Shown here: in pieces, positions 6,458 to 16,398 of the stretch
Layout: every line of letters starts with the position of its first letter
How positions within the stretch are numbered: position 1 is the stretch's first letter
Origin: Thermoleophilaceae bacterium
Lineage (GTDB): Bacteria; Actinomycetota; Thermoleophilia; Solirubrobacterales; JACPNS01
Reading direction: 5' to 3'
DNA length: 36,831 nt
NCBI GenBank assembly: GCA_016462645.1
Contig: JAEMSX010000021.1
Span: forward strand, 1-36,831
Notes under the pieces: model-generated
The model's input: the letters and a program-made list of their open reading frames with translations, nothing else
Told to the model about the DNA's origin: nothing
The model's database searches: none
Program-made: the position numbers and the translations under genes

Positions 6458-6835
6458 ATGCTCAATAACTACCTACCGGTACTCGTTTTCCTTGTGCTTG
6501 GCCTTGTCATCGGCGTGCTCTTCACGATCGGGAACATCTACGTCGGCCCGAAGAAGCCGAAACAGTGGACCCCGACCAAGTCCGCCCAGGAAGACCCGTA
6601 CGAATGCGGTCTCCCATCAGAAGTCCAGGACGGCTTCCGTTTCGGGATCAGCTTCTACCTGATCGCGATGCTCTTCATCCTCTTTGACGTTGAAGTCCTG
6701 TTCCTGTATCCCGTGGCAGTTGAGCTGAAGGCGTTCGGCGCCTTCGCACTGGTCGAGACGCTGACCTTCAGTGCGCTCCTGCTCGTCGGGTTCGTCTACT
6801 CGTGGCGCCGCGGCGCACTGGACTGGAAGCTTTGA
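6458..6835 (+). CDS. nuoA: NADH-quinone oxidoreductase subunit A
   Basis: Membrane subunit of complex I (ND3 family), 125 aa with three transmembrane helices. It carries the family loop DPYECGLP between helices 1 and 2, which sits near the quinone entrance, and the second-helix [14 protein letters not shown] segment. ATG 6458 was chosen because GGAAAGG lies 9-15 nt upstream and MLNNYLPV is a normal NuoA start; a TTG at 6425 would add an unlikely leader. First gene of the 14-gene operon. Its stop overlaps the proposed nuoB start (TTGA). Confidence 0.96.
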   Translation: MLNNYLPVLVFLVLGLVIGVLFTIGNIYVGPKKPKQWTPTKSAQEDPYECGLPSEVQDGFRFGISFYLIAMLFILFDVEVLFLYPVAVELKAFGAFALVETLTFSALLLVGFVYSWRRGALDWKL

Positions 6836-7575
6836 GCGACGGTCTGCCAACCCCGCAGTACACAACGCAGCCCGGTTCGCCCGAGGAGTTCCGTGCGCGT
6901 CAGCTGAAGGCCCGCGACATGCTGCGCGGCGATCTCGTCGGCGACGACTTCGAGCGCTACGTCGAGGAGTCGGTCGGACTCACGACGCTCGACAAGGCAC
7001 TCAACTGGGCCCGCTCGCAGACGGTCTTCCCGATGACCTTCGGCCTCGCCTGCTGCGCGATCGAGATGATGTCGATCGTCAACGCGCGCTACGACGTGGC
7101 GCGTTTCGGCTCTGAGGCCTTCCGCGCGTCGCCGCGCCAGGCCGACCTGCTGATCCTGTCGGGCCGCGTGTCGATCAAGATGGCGCCGGTCATCCGCCGC
7201 ATCTACGACCAGATGCTCGAGCCCAAGTGGGTCATCGCGATGGGCGCCTGCAGCTCCTCCGGCGGCGTCTTCTCCAACTACGCCGTCGTCCAGGGCGCCG
7301 ACAAGTTTCTGCCGATCGACGTGCACGTGCCCGGCTGCCCGCCGCGCCCGGAGGCGCTGATGTACGGACTGATCAAGCTGCAGCGCAAGATCAAGGGCAA
7401 CCCCGACGACGGCTGGCGCGTGCGTTACGGCGCCCATGGCACCGAGGAGTACCCGTACGGAACTGCCGGCGCGCCGGCGGACGTCGATCTCGACAAGTTG
7501 ATCGCCGAGCGCAAGAAGCAGCTCGGCAACGGTCGCCCGAGCGGCCTCGTGCTGGCGGAGGACGTCGATGCCTGA
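6832..7575 (+). CDS. nuoB: NADH-quinone oxidoreductase subunit B
   Basis: Peripheral-arm subunit (PSST) that carries the terminal [4Fe-4S] cluster N2, which reduces quinone. All four cluster cysteines are visible: the adjacent pair in GLACCAIEM, one in MGACSSSGG and one in VPGCPPRPE. The start is taken as TTG 6832, which overlaps the nuoA stop as TTGA; a GTG at 6802 is an alternative. The 247-aa product has about 60 extra N-terminal residues, largely charged, before the conserved core ([11 protein letters not shown]), longer than E. coli-type NuoB cores. It overlaps nuoC by 8 bp. Confidence 0.95.
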   Translation: MSDGLPTPQYTTQPGSPEEFRARQLKARDMLRGDLVGDDFERYVEESVGLTTLDKALNWARSQTVFPMTFGLACCAIEMMSIVNARYDVARFGSEAFRASPRQADLLILSGRVSIKMAPVIRRIYDQMLEPKWVIAMGACSSSGGVFSNYAVVQGADKFLPIDVHVPGCPPRPEALMYGLIKLQRKIKGNPDDGWRVRYGAHGTEEYPYGTAGAPADVDLDKLIAERKKQLGNGRPSGLVLAEDVDA

Positions 7576-8089
7576 CGCGCCCGGCCTTGAGTTGATCGCA
7601 AACGCGATCCGCGAGAAGATCGCGCCCGACGCGATTCTCGCCACCTCATACTTCCGCGAGCAGGCCTGCCTTGAGGTCGTGCCCGAGCAACTCGTGCCGG
7701 TGCTCGAGTACTTGAAGACCGATCCCGATCAGGGCTACACGTTCCTCGCCAGCGTGCACGGGGTGGACTACCTGCCGGAGGCGCCGCGCCTGGGCGTCCA
7801 TTACGAACTGCTGAACATGAAGCGCGTCGAGCGGCTGCGCGTGAAGATTCGCCTCGACATCGAGTCTCCGACCGTCCAGACTTCCGTGCACCTTTTTCCG
7901 ACGGCCAACTTCCAGGAGCGCGAGGTCTACGACTTCTTCGGCGTCGTCTTCGAGGGCCACCCGGACATGCGCCGCATCCTGATGCCCGAGGACTACGAAG
8001 GATTTCCCCAGCGCCGCGACTTCCCGCTGGGCGGCGAGCCGGTGATGTTCACGCACAATGAACCTGAGGGTCCGGGGTGGTACGAGTGA
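7568..8089 (+). CDS. nuoC: NADH-quinone oxidoreductase subunit C
   Basis: The 30-kDa subunit of the complex I connecting module, 173 aa. Recognised by the family signature around [20 protein letters not shown] and the following [17 protein letters not shown]. It has no cofactor and contacts NuoD and NuoB. It is a separate gene here, not fused to nuoD as in E. coli. It begins inside nuoB, and its TGA is shared with the GTG of nuoD. Confidence 0.96.
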   Translation: MPDAPGLELIANAIREKIAPDAILATSYFREQACLEVVPEQLVPVLEYLKTDPDQGYTFLASVHGVDYLPEAPRLGVHYELLNMKRVERLRVKIRLDIESPTVQTSVHLFPTANFQEREVYDFFGVVFEGHPDMRRILMPEDYEGFPQRRDFPLGGEPVMFTHNEPEGPGWYE

Positions 8090-9447
8090 ACCGGCCCCCC
8101 GTCGACACGCCGCCCGACGTCACTCCCAAGGACCCGCTCGGAATCCACTACCGCGATCGCGAGAAGTCGATCACGCTCGAGTCGCTCACGGAGCAGATTG
8201 AAAGGCAGAGAGAGGCGCGTCGCCGCGAGCGCCCGGACGGCTACTCGGTGACCAGCCAGGCCGAGACCGAGGTCCACACCGAGACGGAACTTCTGACGAT
8301 GAACATCGGGCCGCACCACCCGGCGACCCACGGTGTGCTGCGCCTGCTCACGACGCTCGAGGGCGAGGTCGTGAAATCCGCAGCGCCGCTGATCGGCTAC
8401 GTCCACACCGGCATCGAGAAGAACTGCGAGGACAAGTCCTACTGGAAGGTCATCCCGCTGATCGAGCGGATGGACTACGTCTCCTACTACTTCAACGCCC
8501 TCGGCTACTGCATGAGCGTCGAGAAGCTGCTCGACGAAGAGGTGCCCGAGCGCGCTCAGTGGTTGCGCGTCATCCACCTCGAGATGTGCCGCATCCACAG
8601 CCACATGGTCTGGCTCGGCACGAGCGCTCTGGACCTCGGCGCGATCTCGATGTTCTGGTACTGCTTCAGGGAGCGCGACAACATCCTCGATCTCTTCGAG
8701 ATGTCGTCCGGTCAGCGCATGCACACGCGCTTCATCCAGATCGGCGGCGTCGCCGATGACATCCCGCTCGGTTTCGCCGACAAGCTGCGCGCGTGGGTGA
8801 AGCAGATGCCCGGGCGCGTCGACCAGTTCGCCGACCTGCTCGACAAGAACGAGATCTTTCTCCAGCGCATGAAGAACATCGGCGCCGTGAGCGAAGAGCG
8901 ACTGCTCGAGCTGGGTGTGACCGGCCCATTGCTGCGCGCGACCGGCAACCCGTGGGACCTGCGCAAGGCGGCCCCGTACTCGAGCTACGACAAGTTCGAC
9001 TTCAAGATTCCGGTTGGCACTGTGGGTGACAACTACGACCGTTACAAGGTCCGACTGATGGAGATCTACGAGTCGTGCAAGATCATCGAGCAGGCGCTCG
9101 ACGGCCTGCCCGAGGGTCCGTGGATCACCGACAACCGCAAGGTCGCGCTGCCGCCGCGCCACGAACTCGCCACCTCGATGGAGGCGCTGATCCACCACTT
9201 CAAACTCGTCACCGAGGGCATCCGCGTGCCCGAGGGCGAGGTCTACGTGCCGATCGAGTCGCCGCGCGGCGAGCTCGGTTGTTTCGTGCGCTCTGACGGA
9301 TCGAGCAAGCCGGCGCGCGTGCACATGCGCGAGCCCTCGTTCGTGAACCTGCAGAGCCTCTCCGACATGGTCAACGACACGTACCTCGCCGACATGATCG
9401 CCACGCTCGCGATGCTCGACCCGATCCTCGGAGGCATCGACCGATGA
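8086..9447 (+). CDS. nuoD: NADH-quinone oxidoreductase subunit D
   Basis: The 49-kDa subunit that forms most of the quinone-binding pocket beside cluster N2, derived from a hydrogenase large subunit. The family motif NIGPHHPATHG and the quinone-site region around IEKNCEDKSYWK are present, as is the C-terminal DPILGGIDR. GTG 8086 was chosen because it makes a GTGA overlap with nuoC and follows GGGGTGG; a GTG three codons upstream is possible. The 453-aa product has a long N-terminal extension of about 70 residues with a charged stretch (LTEQIERQREARRRERP) before the conserved core. Confidence 0.96.
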   Translation: MNRPPVDTPPDVTPKDPLGIHYRDREKSITLESLTEQIERQREARRRERPDGYSVTSQAETEVHTETELLTMNIGPHHPATHGVLRLLTTLEGEVVKSAAPLIGYVHTGIEKNCEDKSYWKVIPLIERMDYVSYYFNALGYCMSVEKLLDEEVPERAQWLRVIHLEMCRIHSHMVWLGTSALDLGAISMFWYCFRERDNILDLFEMSSGQRMHTRFIQIGGVADDIPLGFADKLRAWVKQMPGRVDQFADLLDKNEIFLQRMKNIGAVSEERLLELGVTGPLLRATGNPWDLRKAAPYSSYDKFDFKIPVGTVGDNYDRYKVRLMEIYESCKIIEQALDGLPEGPWITDNRKVALPPRHELATSMEALIHHFKLVTEGIRVPEGEVYVPIESPRGELGCFVRSDGSSKPARVHMREPSFVNLQSLSDMVNDTYLADMIATLAMLDPILGGIDR

Positions 9448-10073
9448 CCCGGGAAGCCCGCCGCTTTGAGGACACGATCCCGCAGCTCGCCGACACCCCG
9501 GTGCCCGACGACCTGAAGGCCTGGATCATCGACCGCATGGAGATGTACCCGGACAAGAAGTCGGCGATCATCCCCTGCCTGATGGCCGCGCAGAAGACTC
9601 ACGGCTGGCTCTCTCCCGAGGCCGTCGATCAGGTCGCCGCCGTGATGAAGCTCACCCCGGCGCAGCTCGTCTCGGTCGCGAGCTTCTACGACATGTTCGA
9701 GCTTGAGCCCTCGGGCAACCGCACGATCTACATGTGCACGAACATCAGCTGCATGCTGCGCGGCGCCGACGCCGTGATGGAGGAACTCGAACGCCAGGTC
9801 GGCGTGAAGAACGGCGGCGTGTCCGAGGACGGGATCTTCCTGCGCAACTTCGAGTGCCTCGGCGCCTGCGACATCGCGCCGATGGCGAGCGTCGACGGTC
9901 ACTTCGTCGGACCGCTCACCGTCGAGGACGCCAAGACGCTGGTCGAGGACATCCGCGCCGGCCGCGAGGTGCTCGCCAAGAAGCAACTTTCCCGCAGGCC
10001 GGTCGCCGCGACGCTGTGGCAGAACGGCGGACGCGCAGAGGGCTACGACGTCAGCGAAGGAGGCGAGAGCTAG
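9444..10073 (+). CDS. nuoE: NADH-quinone oxidoreductase subunit E
   Basis: The 24-kDa thioredoxin-like subunit of the NADH dehydrogenase module, carrying [2Fe-2S] cluster N1a. Two cysteine pairs are visible: CTNISC and CLGAC. The helical N-terminal domain includes KKSAIIPCLMAAQ. The 209 aa include a C-terminal tail of about 40 residues past the core. ATG 9444 overlaps the nuoD stop (ATGA), and its TAG abuts the nuoF ATG. Confidence 0.96.
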   Translation: MTREARRFEDTIPQLADTPVPDDLKAWIIDRMEMYPDKKSAIIPCLMAAQKTHGWLSPEAVDQVAAVMKLTPAQLVSVASFYDMFELEPSGNRTIYMCTNISCMLRGADAVMEELERQVGVKNGGVSEDGIFLRNFECLGACDIAPMASVDGHFVGPLTVEDAKTLVEDIRAGREVLAKKQLSRRPVAATLWQNGGRAEGYDVSEGGES

Positions 10074-11398
<1,325 letters not shown>

Positions 11399-11402
<4 letters not shown>

Positions 11403-13924
11403 CGCCGGAAACGACGCATCTCGTGATCGACGCGCTGCCTGCCGGCTACTCGTCGAAGCCGGCCGGCGAGCCCGACCGCGCCGCGATTGTCTTCACGATC
11501 GACGGCGCAGAAGTCACGGCGCCCGAAGGCTTGATGCTCGTGGACGCCGCGAAGTACGGCGGAGTCGAGATCCCGGTCTTCTGTTACGAGCCGAAGCTCG
11601 GCGCGCCCGTCGGCGCCTGCCGTATGTGCCTGGTCGAGATCGAGGGCATCCCCAAGCTTCAGACCGCCTGCTCAACGCCCGTGCGCGACGGCATGAGCGT
11701 GGTCACGAAGTCGCCGCGCGTGATCGAGGCGCAGAACTCGGTCGTCGAGTTCATCCTCGCCAACCACCCGCTGGACTGCCCGGTCTGCGACAAGGGCGGC
11801 GAATGTCCGCTGCAGGACATCTCCTACGGCTGGGGCCGCGGAAAGTCACGCTTCACCGAGCCCAAGCGCCATTTCGAGAAGCCCGTCGCGCTCAGCCCGT
11901 CGATCGCGATCGACCGCGAGCGCTGCATCCTTTGTTATCGCTGCGTGCGCTTCTCCCAGGAAGTGAGCGAGGACTACCAGTTGGTTCTGCTCGAGCGCGG
12001 CGCCGACGCACACGTGGGCACCTTCGACGGCACCGAGTACATCGCGCCGTTCTCGGGCAACATCATCGAGCTCTGTCCCGTCGGCGCGCTGACCAGCCGC
12101 GCCTACCGCTTCCAGGCCCGCCCGTGGGACATCGAGCAGGGCGGATCGGTCTGCGCGATGTGCCCGGGTCAGTGCAACGTCACCTACACCGTGCGCGACG
12201 AGAAGGTCATGCGCGTGCTCCAGCGCGACAACCACGCCGTCGACGACGGCTGGCTCTGTGACCGCGGCCGCTTCGCCTACCAGGCATGGGAGAGCGAGGC
12301 GCGCATCACGCAGCCGCTCGTCCGCCAGGGCGACAAGCTTCTGCCCGCCCGCTGGGACTACGCGCTCGACGTCGCCGCCTCCGCTCTGAAGAAGGCCGGC
12401 GCGCGCAGCGCTGCCCTGGCCGGCGGCGGCACGACCAACGAGGAGGGCTGGCTGCTTCGCCGGCTCCTGATCGAAGGACTCGGCTCGCGCAACATCGACT
12501 CCCGCCGCGGCGGCAAGCTCAGCGCTGATGTCGCGCGCACGCTCACCGAGCCCGACGTGACGCTCAGCATCCCCGACGTCGAATGGGCCGACGCGATTCT
12601 CGTGCTCGCAACCGAACTGGTTGACGAGATGCCGATCCTCGACCTGCGCGTACGCAAGGCCGTGAACCACCGCGGCGCGAAGCTCGCCGTCGCCACCGCG
12701 CGTCCCAGCTCGCTCGATTCGAAGGCTCAGATCACAGCGCGCTTTGCGCCGAAGGCCGTCGACGCGTTCGCCCAGGCGTTGCTGCGATCGATCAGTGGCG
12801 AGGACCTCGGCGACCTGCCGACCCGCGCCGGCGCCGACGGCGAAGAGATCGCCGCGATCGCGGAGCTCCTGAAGGGCGCCGAGCGCCCGGCGATCCTCTG
12901 GGGCGAGAAGGTCCTCTACTACGCGGGCGGTGCCGCACCGGCGATGACCGTCGCGAACATCGTCGACAAGCTCGGCGTCAAGAACACCGCCGGCGCCGGC
13001 CACCTGCAGATCCCGGTCCAGGCCAACGGCCGCGGGCTGCGTGAGATCGGCTTCCTCCCGAATCTTGGACCGGCGCTGACCGAAGAGGGCGACGGCAAGT
13101 CCTCCGACGAGATCGCCGCCGCACTCGGCGACCAGATCAACGCTTTGATCCTGATGGGCGTCGACCCGATGGTCGACTACCCGAATGGCGCCGAATGGGA
13201 CGACGCGCTGGCGAAGGCCGGAACGGTCATCTCATTCAGCACATGGCTCGACGGCACAGCCGAGCGCCACGCCGACGTCATCTTCCCGCTCGAAGTCGGA
13301 CCGGAGAAGGAGGGCACGCTGACCCACCCGGACGGCCGCCTGCAGCGCTTGCGCCAGACGGTCGAGCGCGCCGGAGAAGTCAACGCCGGCTGGTGGGCGA
13401 TCGCCCAGCTTGCAGAGCGCGTCGGGCTTGACCTCGGCGTCAAGGTCGTGCACCAGATCACCGCCCAGATCGCTGACGGCGTACCGATCTACGCCGGCAT
13501 CACGCCCGAAGAGATCGGCGGCACCGGCGTGCGCTGGCAGGAGCGCGCAGCGGCCGGCAATCGCCCGGCACCCTCGCGCACGACATTCGATCTTCCCGAG
13601 CCGCAGGCTGCCGCGCAGCCCAACGGCAGTCTGCGCCTCGGCACCTTCCGCTCGTTGTGGGGCGGCGGCGACGTCGAGCACGCTGCCACGCTCGCGCCGC
13701 TCGTCTCGCGCACTCGCGTGGAGCTTTCGCCGGCCGACGGCGAGCGCCTCGGCGTCAACACCGGCGACGAAGTGACGCTGAACACCGAGTCCGGCGAGGT
13801 CACGGCGATCGTCGCGCTGCGCGATTCGATCCCGACCGGATCGGCCTTCCTGCTCGACAGTCGCGATGACGGCGTGCGCCGCGCAGTGGCCGGGTCACCC
13901 GCGCTGGTGGAGGTGGTCAAGTGA
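11399..13924 (+). CDS. nuoG: NADH-quinone oxidoreductase subunit G
   Basis: The 75-kDa iron-sulfur subunit, 841 aa. The N-terminal ferredoxin-like domain binds a [2Fe-2S] cluster (CYEPKLGAPVGACRMC, then CS). The His/Cys-ligated N5 site follows (HPLDCPVCDKGGECPLQD), then N4 (CILCYRC with later CPVGAL). The motif CAMCPGQC with a further Cys 27 residues on (WLCDRG) fits the ligand set for extra cluster N7, which only some bacteria keep. The rest is the molybdopterin oxidoreductase-like domain, without a cofactor in known complexes. Both ends overlap neighbours by 4 bp. Confidence 0.96.
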
Positions 13925-14952
13925 GCCACAGCGTTGCACTTCAGCTGGCGACGGTCGGATTCGAGGTCTCGGTCTGGGCGCAGGTGATCGTCTCGTTCCT
14001 GATCTTCTTCGTCGTCTTCAACATGATCCCGATGGTGCTGCTGGTCGAGCGCAAGGTGCTCGGTCGCTTCCAGGGTCGCTACGGCCCGAACCGCGTCGGA
14101 CCGTTCGGCATGTTCCAGCCGCTCGTCGACATCGCGAAGCTCGCCTCGAAGGAGGACTTCATCCCGCGCAACGCCAGCAAGATGATCTTCATCATCGCCC
14201 CGGTGATCTCGCTGTTCACGGCGATCGCAACGATCGCGATCCTGCCGTTCGGCAACACCGTCGAGGACGGCCTTTTCGGCGCCAACTACACGCTCTACGG
14301 CATCGACGTCTCGATCGGCGTGCTCTACGCGTTCGCTTTTGGCGCGATCGCGTTCTACGGCCTGATGCTCGGCGGTTGGGCGTCGGGCAGCAAGTACTCG
14401 TTCCTCGGCGCGATGCGCTCGGCGGCGCAGCTGATCAGCTACGAACTGGCCGCCGGACTCAGCCTTGTCGGCGTGATCATGATGAGCGGCACGCTCTCGA
14501 TGACCGAGATCGTCAACAAGCAGGACGGCACCTGGTTCATCATCCCGCAGTTCGTCGGCTTCCTGGTCTTCCTGGTCGCGGCGTTCGCCGAGACCAACCG
14601 CGCTCCGTTCGACCTTGTCGAAGCGGACGCGGAGCTGGTCGCCGGCTACCAGACCGAGTACGGCGGAATCCGCTTCGCGGCCTTCATGCTCGCCGAGTAC
14701 ATGAACATGATTGTGCTCTCCGGAATCGGCGTGACGATGTTCCTCGGCGGCTGGCACGGACCGGGACCCGACTGGCTCGGACCGATCTGGGTGCTCGTGA
14801 AGATCTTCATCCTGCTGCTGTTCTTCATGTGGATTCGCGCAACCCTGCCGCGTCTTCGCTACGACCAGCTGATGAGCTTCGGCTGGAAGATCCTGATTCC
14901 CCTGGCGACGATCAACCTGATGGTCACCGCAGTCCTGGTGGTGTACGCATGA
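13921..14952 (+). CDS. nuoH: NADH-quinone oxidoreductase subunit H
   Basis: Membrane subunit (ND1) that links the quinone chamber to the proton-pumping arm, 343 aa with about eight helices. Family features are VERKVLGRFQGRYGPNRVGP near residues 42-61 and the acidic loop AETNRAPFDLVE followed by EYGGIRFAAFMLAEY. The start is GTG in a GTGA overlap with nuoG. Length is typical. It overlaps nuoI by ATGA. Confidence 0.97.
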   Translation: MSHSVALQLATVGFEVSVWAQVIVSFLIFFVVFNMIPMVLLVERKVLGRFQGRYGPNRVGPFGMFQPLVDIAKLASKEDFIPRNASKMIFIIAPVISLFTAIATIAILPFGNTVEDGLFGANYTLYGIDVSIGVLYAFAFGAIAFYGLMLGGWASGSKYSFLGAMRSAAQLISYELAAGLSLVGVIMMSGTLSMTEIVNKQDGTWFIIPQFVGFLVFLVAAFAETNRAPFDLVEADAELVAGYQTEYGGIRFAAFMLAEYMNMIVLSGIGVTMFLGGWHGPGPDWLGPIWVLVKIFILLLFFMWIRATLPRLRYDQLMSFGWKILIPLATINLMVTAVLVVYA

Positions 14953-15500
14953 GCCTTCCCGAAGCCAACGTCTACGACCCGCAGGCCGACGCCTTCGAGG
15001 TCCAGCGCGGACCCGATGTCGGCGGCGCGGCGAGTTTCTACCGCGCCTTCGGCGAGACGCTGCGTGGTCTGAAGACGACGATGGGCCGCCTGATTGAGGG
15101 TCCGGTCACGATCCAGTATCCGGAAGAGAAGACCGCTGTCTACCCGCGCTTCCGCGGACGCCACAAGCTGCACAAGTTCGAGGACTCGGATCTTGAGAAG
15201 TGCGTCGGCTGCTCGCTCTGCGCCGCGGCGTGTCCGGCCGACTGCATCCGCGTGGTCGCGACCGACAACGACCCGGCGAACCCGACGAGTGCCGGCGAGC
15301 GCTACGCCGCGGTCTACGAGATCAACATGGCGCGCTGCATCTTCTGCGGCTACTGCGAGATGGCCTGCCCGTTCGACGCCATCACCCTGGGCCACGACTA
15401 CGAGCTTTCCGACTACAACCGCTCGGACCTGATCTTCACCAAGGAGATGCTGCTGGCCGAGCCGATCGAGCGCACGCCGCTGAGGCTGGAAGGGGAGTAG
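14949..15500 (+). CDS. nuoI: NADH-quinone oxidoreductase subunit I
   Basis: The TYKY ferredoxin-like subunit, 183 aa, carrying [4Fe-4S] clusters N6a and N6b that pass electrons to N2. Both binding motifs are complete: CVGCSLCAAACP and CIFCGYCEMACP. The N-terminal FRGRHKL segment before the first cluster is typical. ATG 14949 overlaps the nuoH stop as ATGA, and the gene ends 2 nt before the nuoJ GTG. Confidence 0.97.
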   Translation: MSLPEANVYDPQADAFEVQRGPDVGGAASFYRAFGETLRGLKTTMGRLIEGPVTIQYPEEKTAVYPRFRGRHKLHKFEDSDLEKCVGCSLCAAACPADCIRVVATDNDPANPTSAGERYAAVYEINMARCIFCGYCEMACPFDAITLGHDYELSDYNRSDLIFTKEMLLAEPIERTPLRLEGE

Positions 15501-15502
15501 GA

Positions 15503-16078
15503 GTGGTCCTGCAGGGCATCCTCTTCTTCATCGCCGCGGCCGGCGCGATCGGCGGCGCGGTCGCCGTCGTGCTGCTGCGCAACCCGTTCTTCTCGGTCCT
15601 GGCGCTGGTCTGCCACCTCTTCGCGCTTGCCGTGCTGTTCCTGCTGCTCTACGCGCAGTTCATCGCGGCGGCGCAGCTGATCGTCTACGCGGGTGCCGTG
15701 ATGGTGCTCTACGTGTTCGTCGTCTCCTATGTCGGCGGCGCCGATGAACCGATCGATGAGGGCGGCGGTGCGCCGCGCGCGCTGGCTCCGATCTTCGCGG
15801 GAGCGCTGCTCGTCGTGCTGGCCCTTGCGCTGGCCGGATCGGCGCTGACGCTGCTCGACACCAATGGCGCAAAGCTCCCTGACAACGGCAACGCCTACGG
15901 CACGCCCGAGCAGATCGGCGAGCTGCTGCTCACCAAGTACCTCCTGCCTTTTGAGGTCGCCTCGTTCCTGCTCACGGTCGCCGCGGTCTGCGCCGTCGTG
16001 CTCGCGCGCCGCCGCCGCGGGCTCGAGGAGCTGACCGACGACTCACCGCTGCTCGGCGAAGGACTCGGCAAACGATGA
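15503..16078 (+). CDS. nuoJ: NADH-quinone oxidoreductase subunit J
   Basis: Membrane subunit ND6 family, 191 aa with five hydrophobic segments. The conserved third helix reads AQLIVYAGAVMVLYVFVV, which includes the pi-bulge region coupled to quinone reduction in known structures. GTG 15503 follows AGGGGAG 7 nt away and begins MVLQGILFF. An open frame extends upstream inside nuoI but is not protein-like. The stop overlaps nuoK as ATGA. Confidence 0.95.
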   Translation: MVLQGILFFIAAAGAIGGAVAVVLLRNPFFSVLALVCHLFALAVLFLLLYAQFIAAAQLIVYAGAVMVLYVFVVSYVGGADEPIDEGGGAPRALAPIFAGALLVVLALALAGSALTLLDTNGAKLPDNGNAYGTPEQIGELLLTKYLLPFEVASFLLTVAAVCAVVLARRRRGLEELTDDSPLLGEGLGKR

Positions 16079-16398
16079 ACATCAGTTGGTACATCGCACT
16101 CTCTGCCGTGCTCTTCTCGATCGGTGCCGGCGGCCTCGTTGCTCGCCGCAGCCCGCTGGTGATGCTGCTCTGCCTTGAGCTGATGCTGAACGGCGCCAAC
16201 CTCTCGCTGGTTGCCTTCGCCCGCATGCACGGCGACGGCGGCGGGCAGATCTTCGCGCTGGTCGTGATGGTCGTCGCCGCGTGTGAGGTCGTCGTCGGCC
16301 TTGGCCTGATCGTCGCGCTGTACCGCAACCGTCTGCCGATCGACATCGATGAACTTGATCACTTGAAGGACCCCCAGAAAGCGGATTCAGCGCTGTGA
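16075..16398 (+). CDS. nuoK: NADH-quinone oxidoreductase subunit K
   Basis: Small three-helix membrane subunit (ND4L), 107 aa. The two proton-path glutamates lie in CLELMLNGANL and ACEVVVGLGL, matching the conserved membrane carboxylates of the family. ATG 16075 and the stop are both in 4-bp overlaps with neighbours. Confidence 0.96.
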   Translation: MNISWYIALSAVLFSIGAGGLVARRSPLVMLLCLELMLNGANLSLVAFARMHGDGGGQIFALVVMVVAACEVVVGLGLIVALYRNRLPIDIDELDHLKDPQKADSAL

